Assembly (NCBI GenBank): GCA_947623915.1
Contig: CANQIB010000006.1
Span: forward strand, 1 to 64,000
From: an uncultured Ruminiclostridium sp.
GTDB lineage: Bacteria; Bacillota; Clostridia; Oscillospirales; Ruminococcaceae
Direction: 5' to 3'
DNA: 64,000 bases
Part shown: in pieces, positions 34,101-43,829 of the stretch
How positions within the stretch are numbered: position 1 is the stretch's first letter
Layout of the letters: every line of letters begins with the position of its first letter
The notes under the pieces: model-generated
What the model saw: only the letters and a program-made list of their open reading frames with translations
Told to the model about the DNA's origin: nothing
Databases searched by the model: none
Made by a program: the position numbers and the translations under genes

Positions 34101-35177
34101 ATGACTAAAAACAAACTCAGACTGTCGCCTATATTTGCGGCGGCCGCCGCGCTGGTTTTGCTGACGGTCCGCACCGTTCAGCTAAACACCGCGATAGAAT
34201 ACCCCTCCGGCTTTTGCCTGCCGGACGGTAATACCGTAAATTTGCTTTATATCCTGCTGATGATAGCCTGCGCGGTCGGACTGGCGCTTTTGTCCTATAA
34301 GGACTGCCGCACATTCAGGGGCAGCGGCGTTTCGGGGATAAGCTCCGCGGGCGCGGTGATATACGGCGTCGCCGTGATAATCTACGGCGCTGCGGCTGCG
34401 TCCAACGCGCTTTCCCTGCTTTTGACAAACGTTGAGATATACGGCATTATCTGCGCGGTAGGCGCTGCGGCGGCGATAGTGTTGGGAATGATGATAATAG
34501 CCGACGGTAAGATAAAGCCGTATTGCTGCATACCCGCGATGCTGCTGATAATCTCCTATATAGTAAAAAGCATAGTGTTCTATGTGTCAAATCCGATAAT
34601 AACCGGCATACCTCAAAAGCTGATGGTAATGATGATATATGTGCTGACGGTGCTGTTTTGGATAAACACCGGCCGGCTTTTTTCCGGCGCGGAAAAGGCG
34701 CTGACCCGCACCGCGTCGGCGGCGAGCGGACTGGCGCTGGGCTGTGCCTGCATAGCCTACGCGGGAAGCTCTTTCCTGCTCATGCTCACCGACGGCGAAA
34801 AATGGCTGCTGCTGGACGATACTCCCGATATAGAGCTTATCGCCATCGGGCTTATTCCGGCGGTGCTTTCGCTGATACTGATATATTCGGGAAAACAAGG
34901 CGCGCAAAACGCCCCCGCAGCCGATCTGCCGCAGCCGATCGCGGCGGAGGATCATAACACACCGACTCCCGCCGAAACACAGCCTGTCGAAAACACGGTG
35001 GCTGTCGAAAACATAGAAACCGTCGAGAGCGCGGAGGCTGTCGAGAGCGCGGAAACCGTCGAAAAAGCGGAAACCGTCGAGAGCACGGAGCCGCTGTCCG
35101 AAGAAAAGGCGGACACGCCGCACCGCGACGAATTTGATCTTGACGCAATTTTGGACAAATACTCAAAGAAACAATGA
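34101..35177 (+). CDS. Multi-helix membrane protein with VE(S/K)AE repeat tail
   Basis: A 358-residue protein of unknown function. About seven hydrophobic helices span residues 8-262, then an acidic tail has a degenerate six-residue repeat (VESAEA/VESAET/VEKAET, about 296-335) and a charged end. No family recognised. The next gene is a lipoprotein 19 nt downstream. Confidence 0.7.
   Translation: MTKNKLRLSPIFAAAAALVLLTVRTVQLNTAIEYPSGFCLPDGNTVNLLYILLMIACAVGLALLSYKDCRTFRGSGVSGISSAGAVIYGVAVIIYGAAAASNALSLLLTNVEIYGIICAVGAAAAIVLGMMIIADGKIKPYCCIPAMLLIISYIVKSIVFYVSNPIITGIPQKLMVMMIYVLTVLFWINTGRLFSGAEKALTRTASAASGLALGCACIAYAGSSFLLMLTDGEKWLLLDDTPDIELIAIGLIPAVLSLILIYSGKQGAQNAPAADLPQPIAAEDHNTPTPAETQPVENTVAVENIETVESAEAVESAETVEKAETVESTEPLSEEKADTPHRDEFDLDAILDKYSKKQ
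34984..35092 (+). repeat. 18-bp degenerate tandem repeat (VESAET tail)
   Basis: About six copies of an 18-bp unit (GTCGAGAGCGCGGA... variants) encode the acidic tail of the membrane protein. Confidence 0.6.
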
Positions 35178-35195
35178 TAATTCGCAGGGAAAGAG

Positions 35196-36587
35196 ATGGT
35201 GAAAATGCGCGTTGCCCGAAAAGCATCGGCTCTGCTCGCGGCAGGGCTTGCGGCGGCTGTCCTGTCGGGCTGCTCGCTTAATCTCAGCGTCGATACCATG
35301 CTGTCTCCTCCCAAGCTGTCGGAGGAGCAGACCGAGATATACACCGCTCTTACCGAGGCCGCCGGCAGCGTAGAGCTGCGTTATCCCCGAATGGGGGAGT
35401 ATCTTAGCGCTTTTGTGATAAACGACCTTGATTCGGACGGTATGCCGGAGGCGATGGTATTTTTCGAGCGCAAAAGCACCGAGGCGAACACGCCCGATTC
35501 CGCGGAAAACGGGCTGAGGATAGGCTTTCTCGACAAGGACGGCGACGGGAGCTGGCGCAGCGTATATGAGATGTCCGCCGCCGGAAACGAAGTGGAGAGC
35601 GTGGAGTTTTCCGAGCTCGGCAGCGGCAGTCCCAAGGCGATAATATCCTACACCGCGCTAAATTCTCAGGATAAGCTCATTTCGATAGTGGGCTACAGCG
35701 GCAGCGCGCCTTATGAGGTGGAACGCTTTACCGTCGCGCAGCTTTGTATCGCCCCGCTGACCGAAGAGGGAGAGGACGTGCTGCTCGCCTTTACCCGTCC
35801 GACGCAGACTTTGCCGCCGATGTTCACGGTGTACGGCTTCGGCGAAAACGGGACGTTTTCCCCGCTGTACTCGCCCATTATCCTAAACCGCAACAACATA
35901 GCGGAATACGACCGCATAACTACCGGCTGCTACAGCCTTAACGGCAAGCCGATGTTCTGCGCCGCGATAGATTATCTCATGTCTGAAAATCAGTACGCCA
36001 CCGAGCTGCTGTATTTCAACGGGAACGGATTCGTCACCGCGGACAGCTTTTTGTTCAACGGTACGCAGACCTCCTATGTACGCCGCACAAATTCCTACAC
36101 GCCCAAGCTGAACAGCACGGATATAAACGGCGACGGCATTATCGACGTGCCGATGACCTCGGTACTGCCGGGCTATGAGAGCCTTACCTATCCCGAACAG
36201 CTTTACGCCGTGTGGTGGTTCTCGCAGGTATCCGGCGGCGTGGAGCGGACGGCGAGTATGTTCATCGACCCGTCCGGCGCGTATACCTTTACCTTTCCGG
36301 GACGGTGGGACGGCGTAGTTACCGCCACCGCCGATACCGAAAACGGCTCCGTTACCTTCTGGAGGGCGGAGGAGGACGGCTCGCACGAATTTGCCTTGCT
36401 TACGATAAAGGTCGTATATTCGGGCAATACCAACGGCTACGACGAAAGCGCGGCGGAGCGCGACGGATTTAAGCTGTTCGCGGCGGATAAGGACAAGACC
36501 GTTTACGTCAAGAATATAGAATATCAAGGGCTGTCGCTCACTTTGGACGAAGTAAAAACCGCTCTGAACATAATTTCCGAAAGCTAA
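35196..36587 (+). CDS. Large lipoprotein, unknown function
   Basis: A 463-residue exported protein with a lipobox (LSGC, Cys about 26) and a beta-propeller-like or VCBS-like body: NDLDSDGMPEAMVFF (about 73) and DINGDGIIDVP (about 308) look like calcium-binding DxDxDG repeats. An ATG at 35205 is an alternative start. It lies 13 nt before a two-component system, so it may be its sensory partner or target. Confidence 0.65.
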   Translation: MVKMRVARKASALLAAGLAAAVLSGCSLNLSVDTMLSPPKLSEEQTEIYTALTEAAGSVELRYPRMGEYLSAFVINDLDSDGMPEAMVFFERKSTEANTPDSAENGLRIGFLDKDGDGSWRSVYEMSAAGNEVESVEFSELGSGSPKAIISYTALNSQDKLISIVGYSGSAPYEVERFTVAQLCIAPLTEEGEDVLLAFTRPTQTLPPMFTVYGFGENGTFSPLYSPIILNRNNIAEYDRITTGCYSLNGKPMFCAAIDYLMSENQYATELLYFNGNGFVTADSFLFNGTQTSYVRRTNSYTPKLNSTDINGDGIIDVPMTSVLPGYESLTYPEQLYAVWWFSQVSGGVERTASMFIDPSGAYTFTFPGRWDGVVTATADTENGSVTFWRAEEDGSHEFALLTIKVVYSGNTNGYDESAAERDGFKLFAADKDKTVYVKNIEYQGLSLTLDEVKTALNIISES

Positions 36588-36600
36588 AGGGGGGCTGTTT

Positions 36601-37332
36601 ATGAAAAGAATACTTGTATGCGAGGACGAGGACGCGATACGCGATTTTGTGGTCATAAACCTCAAGCGCTCCGGCTATGACGTTATCGACGTCACCAACG
36701 CCGCCCAAGCCATGGACGCTTACATACACTACGGCGGCATGATAGATATCGCTCTTTTGGATATAATGATGCCGGGAATGGACGGCACCGAGCTTTGCCG
36801 CTGGCTGAGGCAGAAAAGCGACACGATGGGCATTATAATGCTGTCCGCAAAGAGCCAAGAGGTAGACAAGATACGCAGTCTGACGCAGGGCGCGGACGAT
36901 TACGTCACCAAGCCGTTTTCGCCTACCGAGCTGGTAGCGAGGGTGGACGCGGTGTACCGCCGCGTTGCCGTTACGGGGGCAAAGACCGAGGACAAGGGCA
37001 GAACGCTCATCTCAGGACCTTTCTCGATAAACACGAAAAGCCGCCTGTTCACCAAAAACGGGCAGAATATAGAGATAACGCAGGTCGAATACCAGCTTTT
37101 GGAATATTTCATGGAAAATTCCGGCTCGGCATTGGACAGAAAGAGCATACTTACCCATATCTGGGGAGAGGCATATTACGGCGACGACAAGATAGTCGAT
37201 GTGAATATACGCCGTCTGCGCATGAAAATAGAGGAGGACCCCTCCAACCCCAGATATATTTCCACCATATGGGGCTTCGGGTATAAATGGTGCGTGGACG
37301 AGCTTGCCGCCGCGGGAGAATTCAGCAAGTGA
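36601..37332 (+). CDS. Response regulator, OmpR family
   Basis: A 243-residue regulator. Receiver domain with CEDED pocket, Asp in ALLDIMMPGMDG (about residue 51) and Lys in YVTKPFSPTE (about 103); winged-helix DNA-binding domain (about 135-235). GGGG-rich ribosome site before ATG. Pairs with the kinase downstream; signal unknown. Confidence 0.9.
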   Translation: MKRILVCEDEDAIRDFVVINLKRSGYDVIDVTNAAQAMDAYIHYGGMIDIALLDIMMPGMDGTELCRWLRQKSDTMGIIMLSAKSQEVDKIRSLTQGADDYVTKPFSPTELVARVDAVYRRVAVTGAKTEDKGRTLISGPFSINTKSRLFTKNGQNIEITQVEYQLLEYFMENSGSALDRKSILTHIWGEAYYGDDKIVDVNIRRLRMKIEEDPSNPRYISTIWGFGYKWCVDELAAAGEFSK

Positions 37333-37412
37333 CAGTAAAGCGATAAGGAGGGAGCGTTACGGCTGTAAGAAAGACCATAGCCAACCGATGGTTTCTAAAG
37401 AGCTTCAGCGCG

Positions 37413-38777
37413 GTGATAGTCGTGCTGGTGCTGCTGGACGCGGCGCTGTACGCGGTACTGAGGATTTATTTTTACTCCTCGGTGGAGCAGACGCTGCGCG
37501 GCGAGCTTAACGTCATCTCCACGGTGCTGACCCGCTATTACGATTCCTCCTCCGGCAGCTATAACGCCGAGATACGCCGCACGGTGGAGAGCTTCGACCG
37601 AAAGAACAGCATGGAGCTTATGATGATAAACTCCGACAACGAGGTGATAATAACCTCCAGCGGCTTTGCGCCGGATTCGGACTATTCCATGCCCGACCTT
37701 ATCAGCGCGCAGCTGAGCGAAAACGGCAGCGGCGTATACACCGGCTATCAGCCGAACGGGGAAAAGGTCATGGCAATGTCCATGCTGGTGGATATCGCGG
37801 ACGACAACTACAACGCGGTGCGGGTAGTGACTTCTTTATCAAGGGTTGATATGCAGCTCGGCATGACCATGGCGTTCATCGCCGCGATAAGCTGCGCGGT
37901 GCTGCTCTTGATGCTGATGTTGGGACTGTACTTTATCCGCTCGATAGTGCGGCCTCTCAGACAGATAAGTGCCAACGCGCAGAAAATAGCGCGCGGGGAT
38001 TTTTCGGTTCGCATAGAGCCGAAAACCGACGACGAGCTGGGCGAGCTGTGCGGGGTGTTCAACTACATGGCGGAGGAGCTGCAAAATTCCGAGAGCATAA
38101 AAAACGACTTCATCTCCTCGGTATCGCATGAGCTGCGCACGCCGCTCACCGCGATAAAGGGCTGGAGCGAAACGGTGGCTCAGAGCCTTGATGACAGGGA
38201 CACCGCCTTAAAAGGAATGAACATAATCTCCGAGGAGACCGGCAGACTGTCGGACATGGTGGAGGAGCTGCTGGACTTTTCCAAGATACAAAGCGGACAT
38301 TTCCGCCTGAACAAGGAAAACACCGACCTTTTCGCCGAGCTTACCGACGCGGTCATAATTTATTCGGAGCGCGCAAAGAAAGAAAACAAGACGCTGACCT
38401 ACGACGACCCCGAACAGGTCGCCATGATATACGGCGACCGCAGTCGTATGCGTCAGGTGTTCATAAATATAATAGACAACGCGGTAAAATATTCGCGTGA
38501 AAACGGCAGTATCGCGGTCAGCACCGCGATAACCGCCGACGAGGTAACGGTCACGGTAGAGGATAACGGCTGCGGCATAGCGGCCGCCGATCTTCCCAAA
38601 ATAAAATCAAAATTTTACAAAGCAAACAATACCGTTCGCGGTTCGGGTATCGGACTGGCGGTAGCGGACGAGATAGTCACCGCGCACGGCGGCACTCTTA
38701 ACGTAACGAGCGAGCAGGGCAAATTTACCCGCGTGGAGATAACTCTGCCGCTTATCAAAAAGCCGTCCGGCGCATAA
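37413..38777 (+). CDS. Sensor histidine kinase
   Basis: A 454-residue kinase as counted from the first normal start codon (GTG at 37413). Helix 1 is at the start, an extracellular domain of about 110 residues follows, helix 2 is near 155-175, then HAMP, HisKA (SVSHELRTPLT) and HATPase with NIIDNAVKYS, DNGCGI and GSGIGL. The true N-terminus is probably earlier: the frame continues upstream as RKTIANRWFLKSFSAV behind a GGAGGGAG site (37347-37354), but the only codon at good distance is ACG at 37359 or GTA at 37365. Translation may use a rare start. Confidence 0.85.
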   Translation: MIVVLVLLDAALYAVLRIYFYSSVEQTLRGELNVISTVLTRYYDSSSGSYNAEIRRTVESFDRKNSMELMMINSDNEVIITSSGFAPDSDYSMPDLISAQLSENGSGVYTGYQPNGEKVMAMSMLVDIADDNYNAVRVVTSLSRVDMQLGMTMAFIAAISCAVLLLMLMLGLYFIRSIVRPLRQISANAQKIARGDFSVRIEPKTDDELGELCGVFNYMAEELQNSESIKNDFISSVSHELRTPLTAIKGWSETVAQSLDDRDTALKGMNIISEETGRLSDMVEELLDFSKIQSGHFRLNKENTDLFAELTDAVIIYSERAKKENKTLTYDDPEQVAMIYGDRSRMRQVFINIIDNAVKYSRENGSIAVSTAITADEVTVTVEDNGCGIAAADLPKIKSKFYKANNTVRGSGIGLAVADEIVTAHGGTLNVTSEQGKFTRVEITLPLIKKPSGA

Positions 38778-38794
38778 GAACAAAAAGGAGAAAA

Positions 38795-39847
38795 ATGAGC
38801 AACAAGGAAAAAAACACCTGTCCGGCTTTAAAGACAAGGATAGGAGGTCAGGCGCTGATAGAGGGCGTCATGATGCTTGGCCCGAAAAAGGGCTGTATGG
38901 CGGTAAGAAAGCCCGACCGCTCCGTCTATACCGAAACATGGGAGGTCAAGGAGAAAAAGTGGTACAATAAAGCCCCGTTCATTCGCGGCTGCTTTAACTT
39001 CGTGGGGCAGCTTATAGACGGTTACAAATATATTAACCGTTCGGGCGAGATAAGCGGAATGTTTGACGACGAGCCGTCGGAGCGCTCCGTACCCGCCGAG
39101 CAAAAAGCGGCGGTGAGCGTTCAGGAAACCGAGGCGCAGAGCGAAACTGCGGCGGAAAAGAAAAAAGAGGGCGGCGCAGCGGAGACCGCGATAATGGTAA
39201 TTTCCTCGATACTCGGCATCGCGCTGGCGGTGGCGCTGTTCGTAATGCTGCCTACCTTTATCTTCACGGGGATACAGTATCTGTTCGGAGATACCGATAT
39301 ATCGGCGTTTCGCTCGCTGACCGAGGGCATACTCAAGATAGGGCTGTTTATCTTTTATATGTGGCTGACTTCCAAAATGAAGACCATGAAGCGGTTGTAT
39401 ATGTATCACGGCGCGGAGCATAAAACGATATTCTGTTATGAAAATCGGGAGGAGCTTACGGTGGAGAACGTGAGGAAATACCGCCGTTTCCACCCCAGAT
39501 GCGGGACCAGCTTTATCTTTCTGACTTTGGCGATAAGCATACTTGTATATTCGGTGCTTCCGATAAACAGCGAGATGTTCATAGCGGCGTGGGGCGTTTC
39601 CAAATTCGTGGGCGACCTGCTGCGGATAGTCTGCAAGCTGATATTCCTGCCGATAGTGGTGGGCATATCCTATGAGCTTATCCGCATAGCGGGCAGATAC
39701 AGCAATGTCTTTACCAAAATAATCTCCGCGCCGGGACTGGCAATGCAGCGGCTCACCACCAAAGAACCGGACGACGAGATGATAGAAGTCGCGATAGCCT
39801 CCATGCTGCCGGTCATACCCGACGACCCGAACGACGCCGCATGGTGA
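38795..39847 (+). CDS. yqhQ: DUF1385 family membrane protein (YqhQ)
   Basis: A 350-residue protein of the YqhQ/DUF1385 family, starting with the diagnostic GGQALIEGVMMLGPK. Several hydrophobic helices are seen between about 130 and 310, with MYHGAEHKTI and FHPRCGTSFIF motifs near 205-235. Function is unclear; the gene stands next to prmC in many Firmicutes, as here with a 7-nt overlap. Confidence 0.88.
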   Translation: MSNKEKNTCPALKTRIGGQALIEGVMMLGPKKGCMAVRKPDRSVYTETWEVKEKKWYNKAPFIRGCFNFVGQLIDGYKYINRSGEISGMFDDEPSERSVPAEQKAAVSVQETEAQSETAAEKKKEGGAAETAIMVISSILGIALAVALFVMLPTFIFTGIQYLFGDTDISAFRSLTEGILKIGLFIFYMWLTSKMKTMKRLYMYHGAEHKTIFCYENREELTVENVRKYRRFHPRCGTSFIFLTLAISILVYSVLPINSEMFIAAWGVSKFVGDLLRIVCKLIFLPIVVGISYELIRIAGRYSNVFTKIISAPGLAMQRLTTKEPDDEMIEVAIASMLPVIPDDPNDAAW

Positions 39848-40674
39848 CCCGCGAGGCGTTAAACGCTCTTATCGGGGTGATAAAAGGCCGCGCGGGAGAG
39901 GACGCGCCGTTTGAGGCAAAGCAGATATTAAAGGAATACTGCAAGGGCTTCGCTTACGGCGAGCTGAGCGAGAGCGAATTTGACCTATGTCTGCGCGCCG
40001 CAAAGCGGCGGGCGGCGGGAGAGCCTTTGCAATACGTTTTCGGGCGCTGGGAATTTTACGGGCTGGACTTTTCGGTAGGCGAGGGAGTGCTTATCCCCCG
40101 CGCCGACACCGAGGTCTTAGCGGAGCTTTTGATAGATCGACTGAACGGGCGTGACGGCGTTTTTGTTGACCTGTGCGCGGGCAGCGGCTGCGTCGGCATA
40201 GCGGCGGCAAAGCTGACCGGCTGTCGGGGATATGAGATAGAGCTTTCGGACAAGGCGGCGGACTACTGCGCCGAAAATATAAGCCGTCACGGTCTTACCG
40301 ACCGACTGCGGCTGATACGGGGAGATATCTATGACGGCGAGGTGGTCGCGCGGTTTGCCGACGGCAGCCTTGACGCGATAGTCGCAAACCCTCCCTACCT
40401 CACCGAGCGGGAAATGAATGATCTTCAGCCGGAGGTCCGCTATGAGCCGACGCAGGCTTTGTACGGCGGCAGGGACGGACTGGAGCATTACCGCAGGATA
40501 TTTTCGGTATGGAAAGCAAAGCTGCGCCCCGACGGGCTTTTTGCGGTGGAAACGGGCGACGGACAGTCCGACGTCGTCTGCGAGCTGATGCGCGCCGAGG
40601 GGTTTACGCCGTCGGTGCATAAGGACATGGCGGGACTTCCCCGCGTCTGCGCGGCTTATCTTAAAGGAAAATGA
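39841..40674 (+). CDS. prmC: Release factor glutamine methyltransferase
   Basis: A 277-residue SAM-dependent enzyme that methylates the GGQ glutamine of release factors RF1 and RF2. It shows the PrmC N-terminal helical domain, VDLCAGSGCVGIAAA for SAM and the substrate motif NPPYL (about residue 182). Its ATG overlaps the yqhQ stop region. Confidence 0.92.
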   Translation: MVTREALNALIGVIKGRAGEDAPFEAKQILKEYCKGFAYGELSESEFDLCLRAAKRRAAGEPLQYVFGRWEFYGLDFSVGEGVLIPRADTEVLAELLIDRLNGRDGVFVDLCAGSGCVGIAAAKLTGCRGYEIELSDKAADYCAENISRHGLTDRLRLIRGDIYDGEVVARFADGSLDAIVANPPYLTEREMNDLQPEVRYEPTQALYGGRDGLEHYRRIFSVWKAKLRPDGLFAVETGDGQSDVVCELMRAEGFTPSVHKDMAGLPRVCAAYLKGK

Positions 40675-40681
40675 AAGGTTC

Positions 40682-40715
40682 TGTACATTTTATTGTACAT
40701 TACAGATGGTAAAAT
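40682..40715 (+). promoter_or_regulatory. recA promoter region with TGTACA dyad
   Basis: TGTACA-N6-TGTACA (40682-40699) is both a direct repeat and a dyad; a -10-like TAAAAT is at 40710-40715. The dyad covers the -35 position. It is a candidate SOS-type operator, though not the usual LexA sequence. Confidence 0.45.
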
Positions 40716-40773
40716 ATATTCAGCAGGGAAACTCCCTCTGACGAAATAAACCGAACAGAAAGGAAAAGCAAAA

Positions 40774-41976
40774 ATGGCAAAATCAAAAAACAAGGCGCTG
40801 CCTATCGTAAATCACCCCGCCACTCCCGAGGAGAAGAAAAAGGCGCTGGACACCGCGATGGCGCAGATAATAAAGCAGTACGGGCAAGGCTCGGTAATGT
40901 TTCTCGGCGCGGAGAACAACAAGCGCATGAACGTGGAATCCGTGCCTACTGGCTCGATAGGGCTGGATATGGCGCTGGGTATCGGCGGACTTCCCAAGGG
41001 CAGGATAATCGAGATATACGGTCCGGAATCGGGCGGTAAAACGACGGTCACGCTCCACGCGATAGCGGAAACGCAAAAGCTGGGCGGGCAGGCGGCGTTC
41101 ATAGACGTGGAACACGCGCTTGATCCGGTTTACGCCAAGACGCTCGGCGTGGATATAGACAATCTTATAGTATCTCAGCCGGACACCGGCGAACAGGCGT
41201 TGGAGATAATGGAAACGCTGGCGCGTTCCGGCGCGGTGGATATAGTGGTGTTGGACTCGGTAGCCGCTATGGTGACCAGAGCGGAGATAGACGGCGAGAT
41301 GGGGGATTCCTTTGTCGGAGTACAGGCAAGGCTGATGTCCGCGGCGCTGAGAAAGCTGACCAGCGTCATCGCGAAATCCAACACCGTCGCCATCTTCATA
41401 AACCAGGTGCGTGAGAAAATAGGCACGATATACGGCAATCCCGAAACGACTCCGGGCGGCCGCGCGCTGAAGTTTTACGCCAGCGTCCGCATAGAGGTGC
41501 GCAAGGGCGAAAAAATAGAGGACGACGGCGAGATAATCGGCTACGTCACAAAATGCAAGGTGGTAAAGAACAAGGTCGCTCCCCCGTTCAAGGAAGCGCA
41601 GTTCGATATGATATTCGGCGAGGGCATCTCCCGTCTGGGCGAGATACTGACCTTGGGCGAGGAGCTGGGCTTTGTAAAGAAAAGCGGCGCATGGTTCAGC
41701 TATAACGGCGAAAGACTGGGACAGGGCAGAGAGAATGCCAAAAAGTATATCCGCGACAACGAATCTTTGCGCGCCGAGCTTGAAAAGAAGATAATGGAGA
41801 ACATTGAAAAGCTGGATCTCGGAGCTACCGACGACGACGCTCCCGCCGAGGCGGAGGAAACGCCCGCTCCCGCGGAGGAAAGCAAAAAGCCCGCCGAAAA
41901 GAGCGGGAAGAAAAGCGTGGTAGTGGAGGCCGACAGCGATTTTGAGGAGTTCTCTCCGGAGGATCTGGACAGCTGA
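40774..41976 (+). CDS. recA: Recombinase RecA
   Basis: A 400-residue recombinase. Walker A is GPESGGKTT (about residue 86), the core NQVREKIG and [10 protein letters not shown] segments are intact, and an acidic Ala/Glu-rich tail follows residue 345. It drives strand exchange and SOS induction. GAAAGGAAAAG precedes the ATG; recX starts at the stop. Confidence 0.97.
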   Translation: MAKSKNKALPIVNHPATPEEKKKALDTAMAQIIKQYGQGSVMFLGAENNKRMNVESVPTGSIGLDMALGIGGLPKGRIIEIYGPESGGKTTVTLHAIAETQKLGGQAAFIDVEHALDPVYAKTLGVDIDNLIVSQPDTGEQALEIMETLARSGAVDIVVLDSVAAMVTRAEIDGEMGDSFVGVQARLMSAALRKLTSVIAKSNTVAIFINQVREKIGTIYGNPETTPGGRALKFYASVRIEVRKGEKIEDDGEIIGYVTKCKVVKNKVAPPFKEAQFDMIFGEGISRLGEILTLGEELGFVKKSGAWFSYNGERLGQGRENAKKYIRDNESLRAELEKKIMENIEKLDLGATDDDAPAEAEETPAPAEESKKPAEKSGKKSVVVEADSDFEEFSPEDLDS

Positions 41977-42446
41977 TGGAGGACGAGCTGCGTATAAAGG
42001 CAAAGCGGCGCGCCATGTATATCCTTGCGTCCCGCGACCATTCCAAAAAAGAGCTGTATGACAAGCTGAGCAAAAGCTATCCGCCGGAGCTTTGCGAGCA
42101 GACGGTGGAGCTTATGGAGGAATACGGCTACATAGACGAGCGGCGCTATGCGCAAAAGCTGTACGGGCGCTACATCGAAAAGGGCTGGGGAAAGCCGAAG
42201 ATACGCTTTGAATTGCGGCGCAGAGGGCTGCCGGAAAGCTGCATACGCGAAAACGAGCAGGAATACGACCGCGAGGACCTCATCGAAAAAATGACCGAGC
42301 TGATAGAAAAAAAGTATCTGAACAAGCTGGATCTTTCCGACCCCGCGAGCGTAAGGCGGATAATTGCCGCCATGGCGCGCAGGGGGTATGATTACGACGA
42401 TATCAAAGCGGCGGTCAAAAGGGTAAAGGAAAACGCCGCTACCTGA
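41976..42446 (+). CDS. recX: Regulatory protein RecX
   Basis: A 156-residue helical protein with three tandem three-helix repeats and the RecX marks SRRDHSKKEL-like (SRDHSKKEL, about 20) and EYGYIDERRYA (about 49). It limits RecA filament growth. Starts on the last base of the recA stop. Confidence 0.92.
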   Translation: MEDELRIKAKRRAMYILASRDHSKKELYDKLSKSYPPELCEQTVELMEEYGYIDERRYAQKLYGRYIEKGWGKPKIRFELRRRGLPESCIRENEQEYDREDLIEKMTELIEKKYLNKLDLSDPASVRRIIAAMARRGYDYDDIKAAVKRVKENAAT

Positions 42447-42481
42447 GCAGAATATTTACATATGAAAGGACAAATGCTTTT

Positions 42482-43819
42482 ATGTCAGACGTCATAAAGG
42501 TCGGCATGGTGTCGCTGGGCTGCCCGAAAAATCAGTGCGACGCGGAGCTTATGCTGGCAAAGATAGCCGAGGCGGGCTTTAAGATAGTGAACGAGGCGGG
42601 ACTTGCCGACGTGGTGGTGATAAACACCTGCGGCTTTATCCAAAGCGCCAAGGAAGAGGCTATCGAGGAGATAATGGAGGCTATCAGCCGCAAAAACGAC
42701 GGGATAAACAAAAAGATAATCGTCACCGGCTGCCTTGCCGAACGCTATCAAAAGCAGATGGAAGAGGAATTTCCCGAAGTGGACGCGGTGCTGGGTATAG
42801 CCAAAAACGACGATATAGTCGAGGCAATAAATTCCGTAATGCTGGATAAACGGGTGATCTCGTTCGGAGAAAAATCCTGCCATAACATGGAGGGAGAGCG
42901 GCTGCTCTCCACCTTGCCGCATTATGCCTATCTGAGGATAGCGGACGGCTGCTCCAACCGCTGCTCCTACTGCGCGATACCGCTGATACGCGGCGATATG
43001 CGTTCCCGCACTCAGGAGGATATAGTAAAGGAAGCGGAAAATCTGGCAAAGCGCGGGGTAAAGGAGCTGGTGATAGTCGCGCAGGACGTCACCGCTTACG
43101 GTATCGACCTTTACGGCAAATACGCTCTGCCGGAGCTTTTGAAAAAGCTGTGCGGGATAGAGGGGATAAAGTGGATACGTCTGCTGTACTGCTATCCCGA
43201 CCGTATCACCGACGAGCTTATCGAAACAATAAAAAGCGAGGATAAGATACTCAACTATCTGGATATACCCATTCAGCATTGTAACGCCCGTATACTCAAG
43301 GCGATGAACCGCCGAGGGGACGAGCAGTCGCTGCGCGCGCTGTTTGAAAAGCTGCGTGGGGAGATACCCGATATAGTGCTGCGCACCACGCTGCTGACCG
43401 GCTTTCCGGGGGAAACGGAGGAGGAATTTTCCGAGCTTGCGGAATTCGCCAACGATATGCGGTTTGAGCGCATGGGCTGCTTTGCTTATTCGGCGGAGGA
43501 GGACACGCCCGCCGCGCTTATGCCTGGGCAGCTCGACGACAAGGAAAAGCAAAGACGCGCGGATATCCTCACCGAGGAGCAGGAGATACGCATGGCGGAA
43601 TACTATACCGAATTTATCGGAAAAGAGCTGGAGGTCGTCTGCGAGGGCTACGACAGGCTGTCGGAAATGTATTTTGGCCGCAGTATGCACTTCGCCCCCG
43701 AAATAGACGGCATGATATACTTTTCCTGCGGCAAGGGTATGCGCGCGCGTATCGGCGATTTTGTCAAGGTGGAGATAACCGACCTTATGGACAACAATCT
43801 TTTGGGGAAAAGAGTCTGA
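42482..43819 (+). CDS. rimO: Ribosomal protein S12 methylthiotransferase
   Basis: A 445-residue radical-SAM enzyme that methylthiolates Asp of ribosomal protein S12. The N-terminal domain has SLGCPKNQCD and INTCGFI cysteines for the first cluster; the radical-SAM triad is CSNRCSYCAIP (about 155). A TRAM domain ends the protein. The VSLGCPKN start marks RimO rather than MiaB. GAAAGGAC lies before the ATG. Confidence 0.93.
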   Translation: MSDVIKVGMVSLGCPKNQCDAELMLAKIAEAGFKIVNEAGLADVVVINTCGFIQSAKEEAIEEIMEAISRKNDGINKKIIVTGCLAERYQKQMEEEFPEVDAVLGIAKNDDIVEAINSVMLDKRVISFGEKSCHNMEGERLLSTLPHYAYLRIADGCSNRCSYCAIPLIRGDMRSRTQEDIVKEAENLAKRGVKELVIVAQDVTAYGIDLYGKYALPELLKKLCGIEGIKWIRLLYCYPDRITDELIETIKSEDKILNYLDIPIQHCNARILKAMNRRGDEQSLRALFEKLRGEIPDIVLRTTLLTGFPGETEEEFSELAEFANDMRFERMGCFAYSAEEDTPAALMPGQLDDKEKQRRADILTEEQEIRMAEYYTEFIGKELEVVCEGYDRLSEMYFGRSMHFAPEIDGMIYFSCGKGMRARIGDFVKVEITDLMDNNLLGKRV

Positions 43820-43829
43820 CGGAGGAAGT

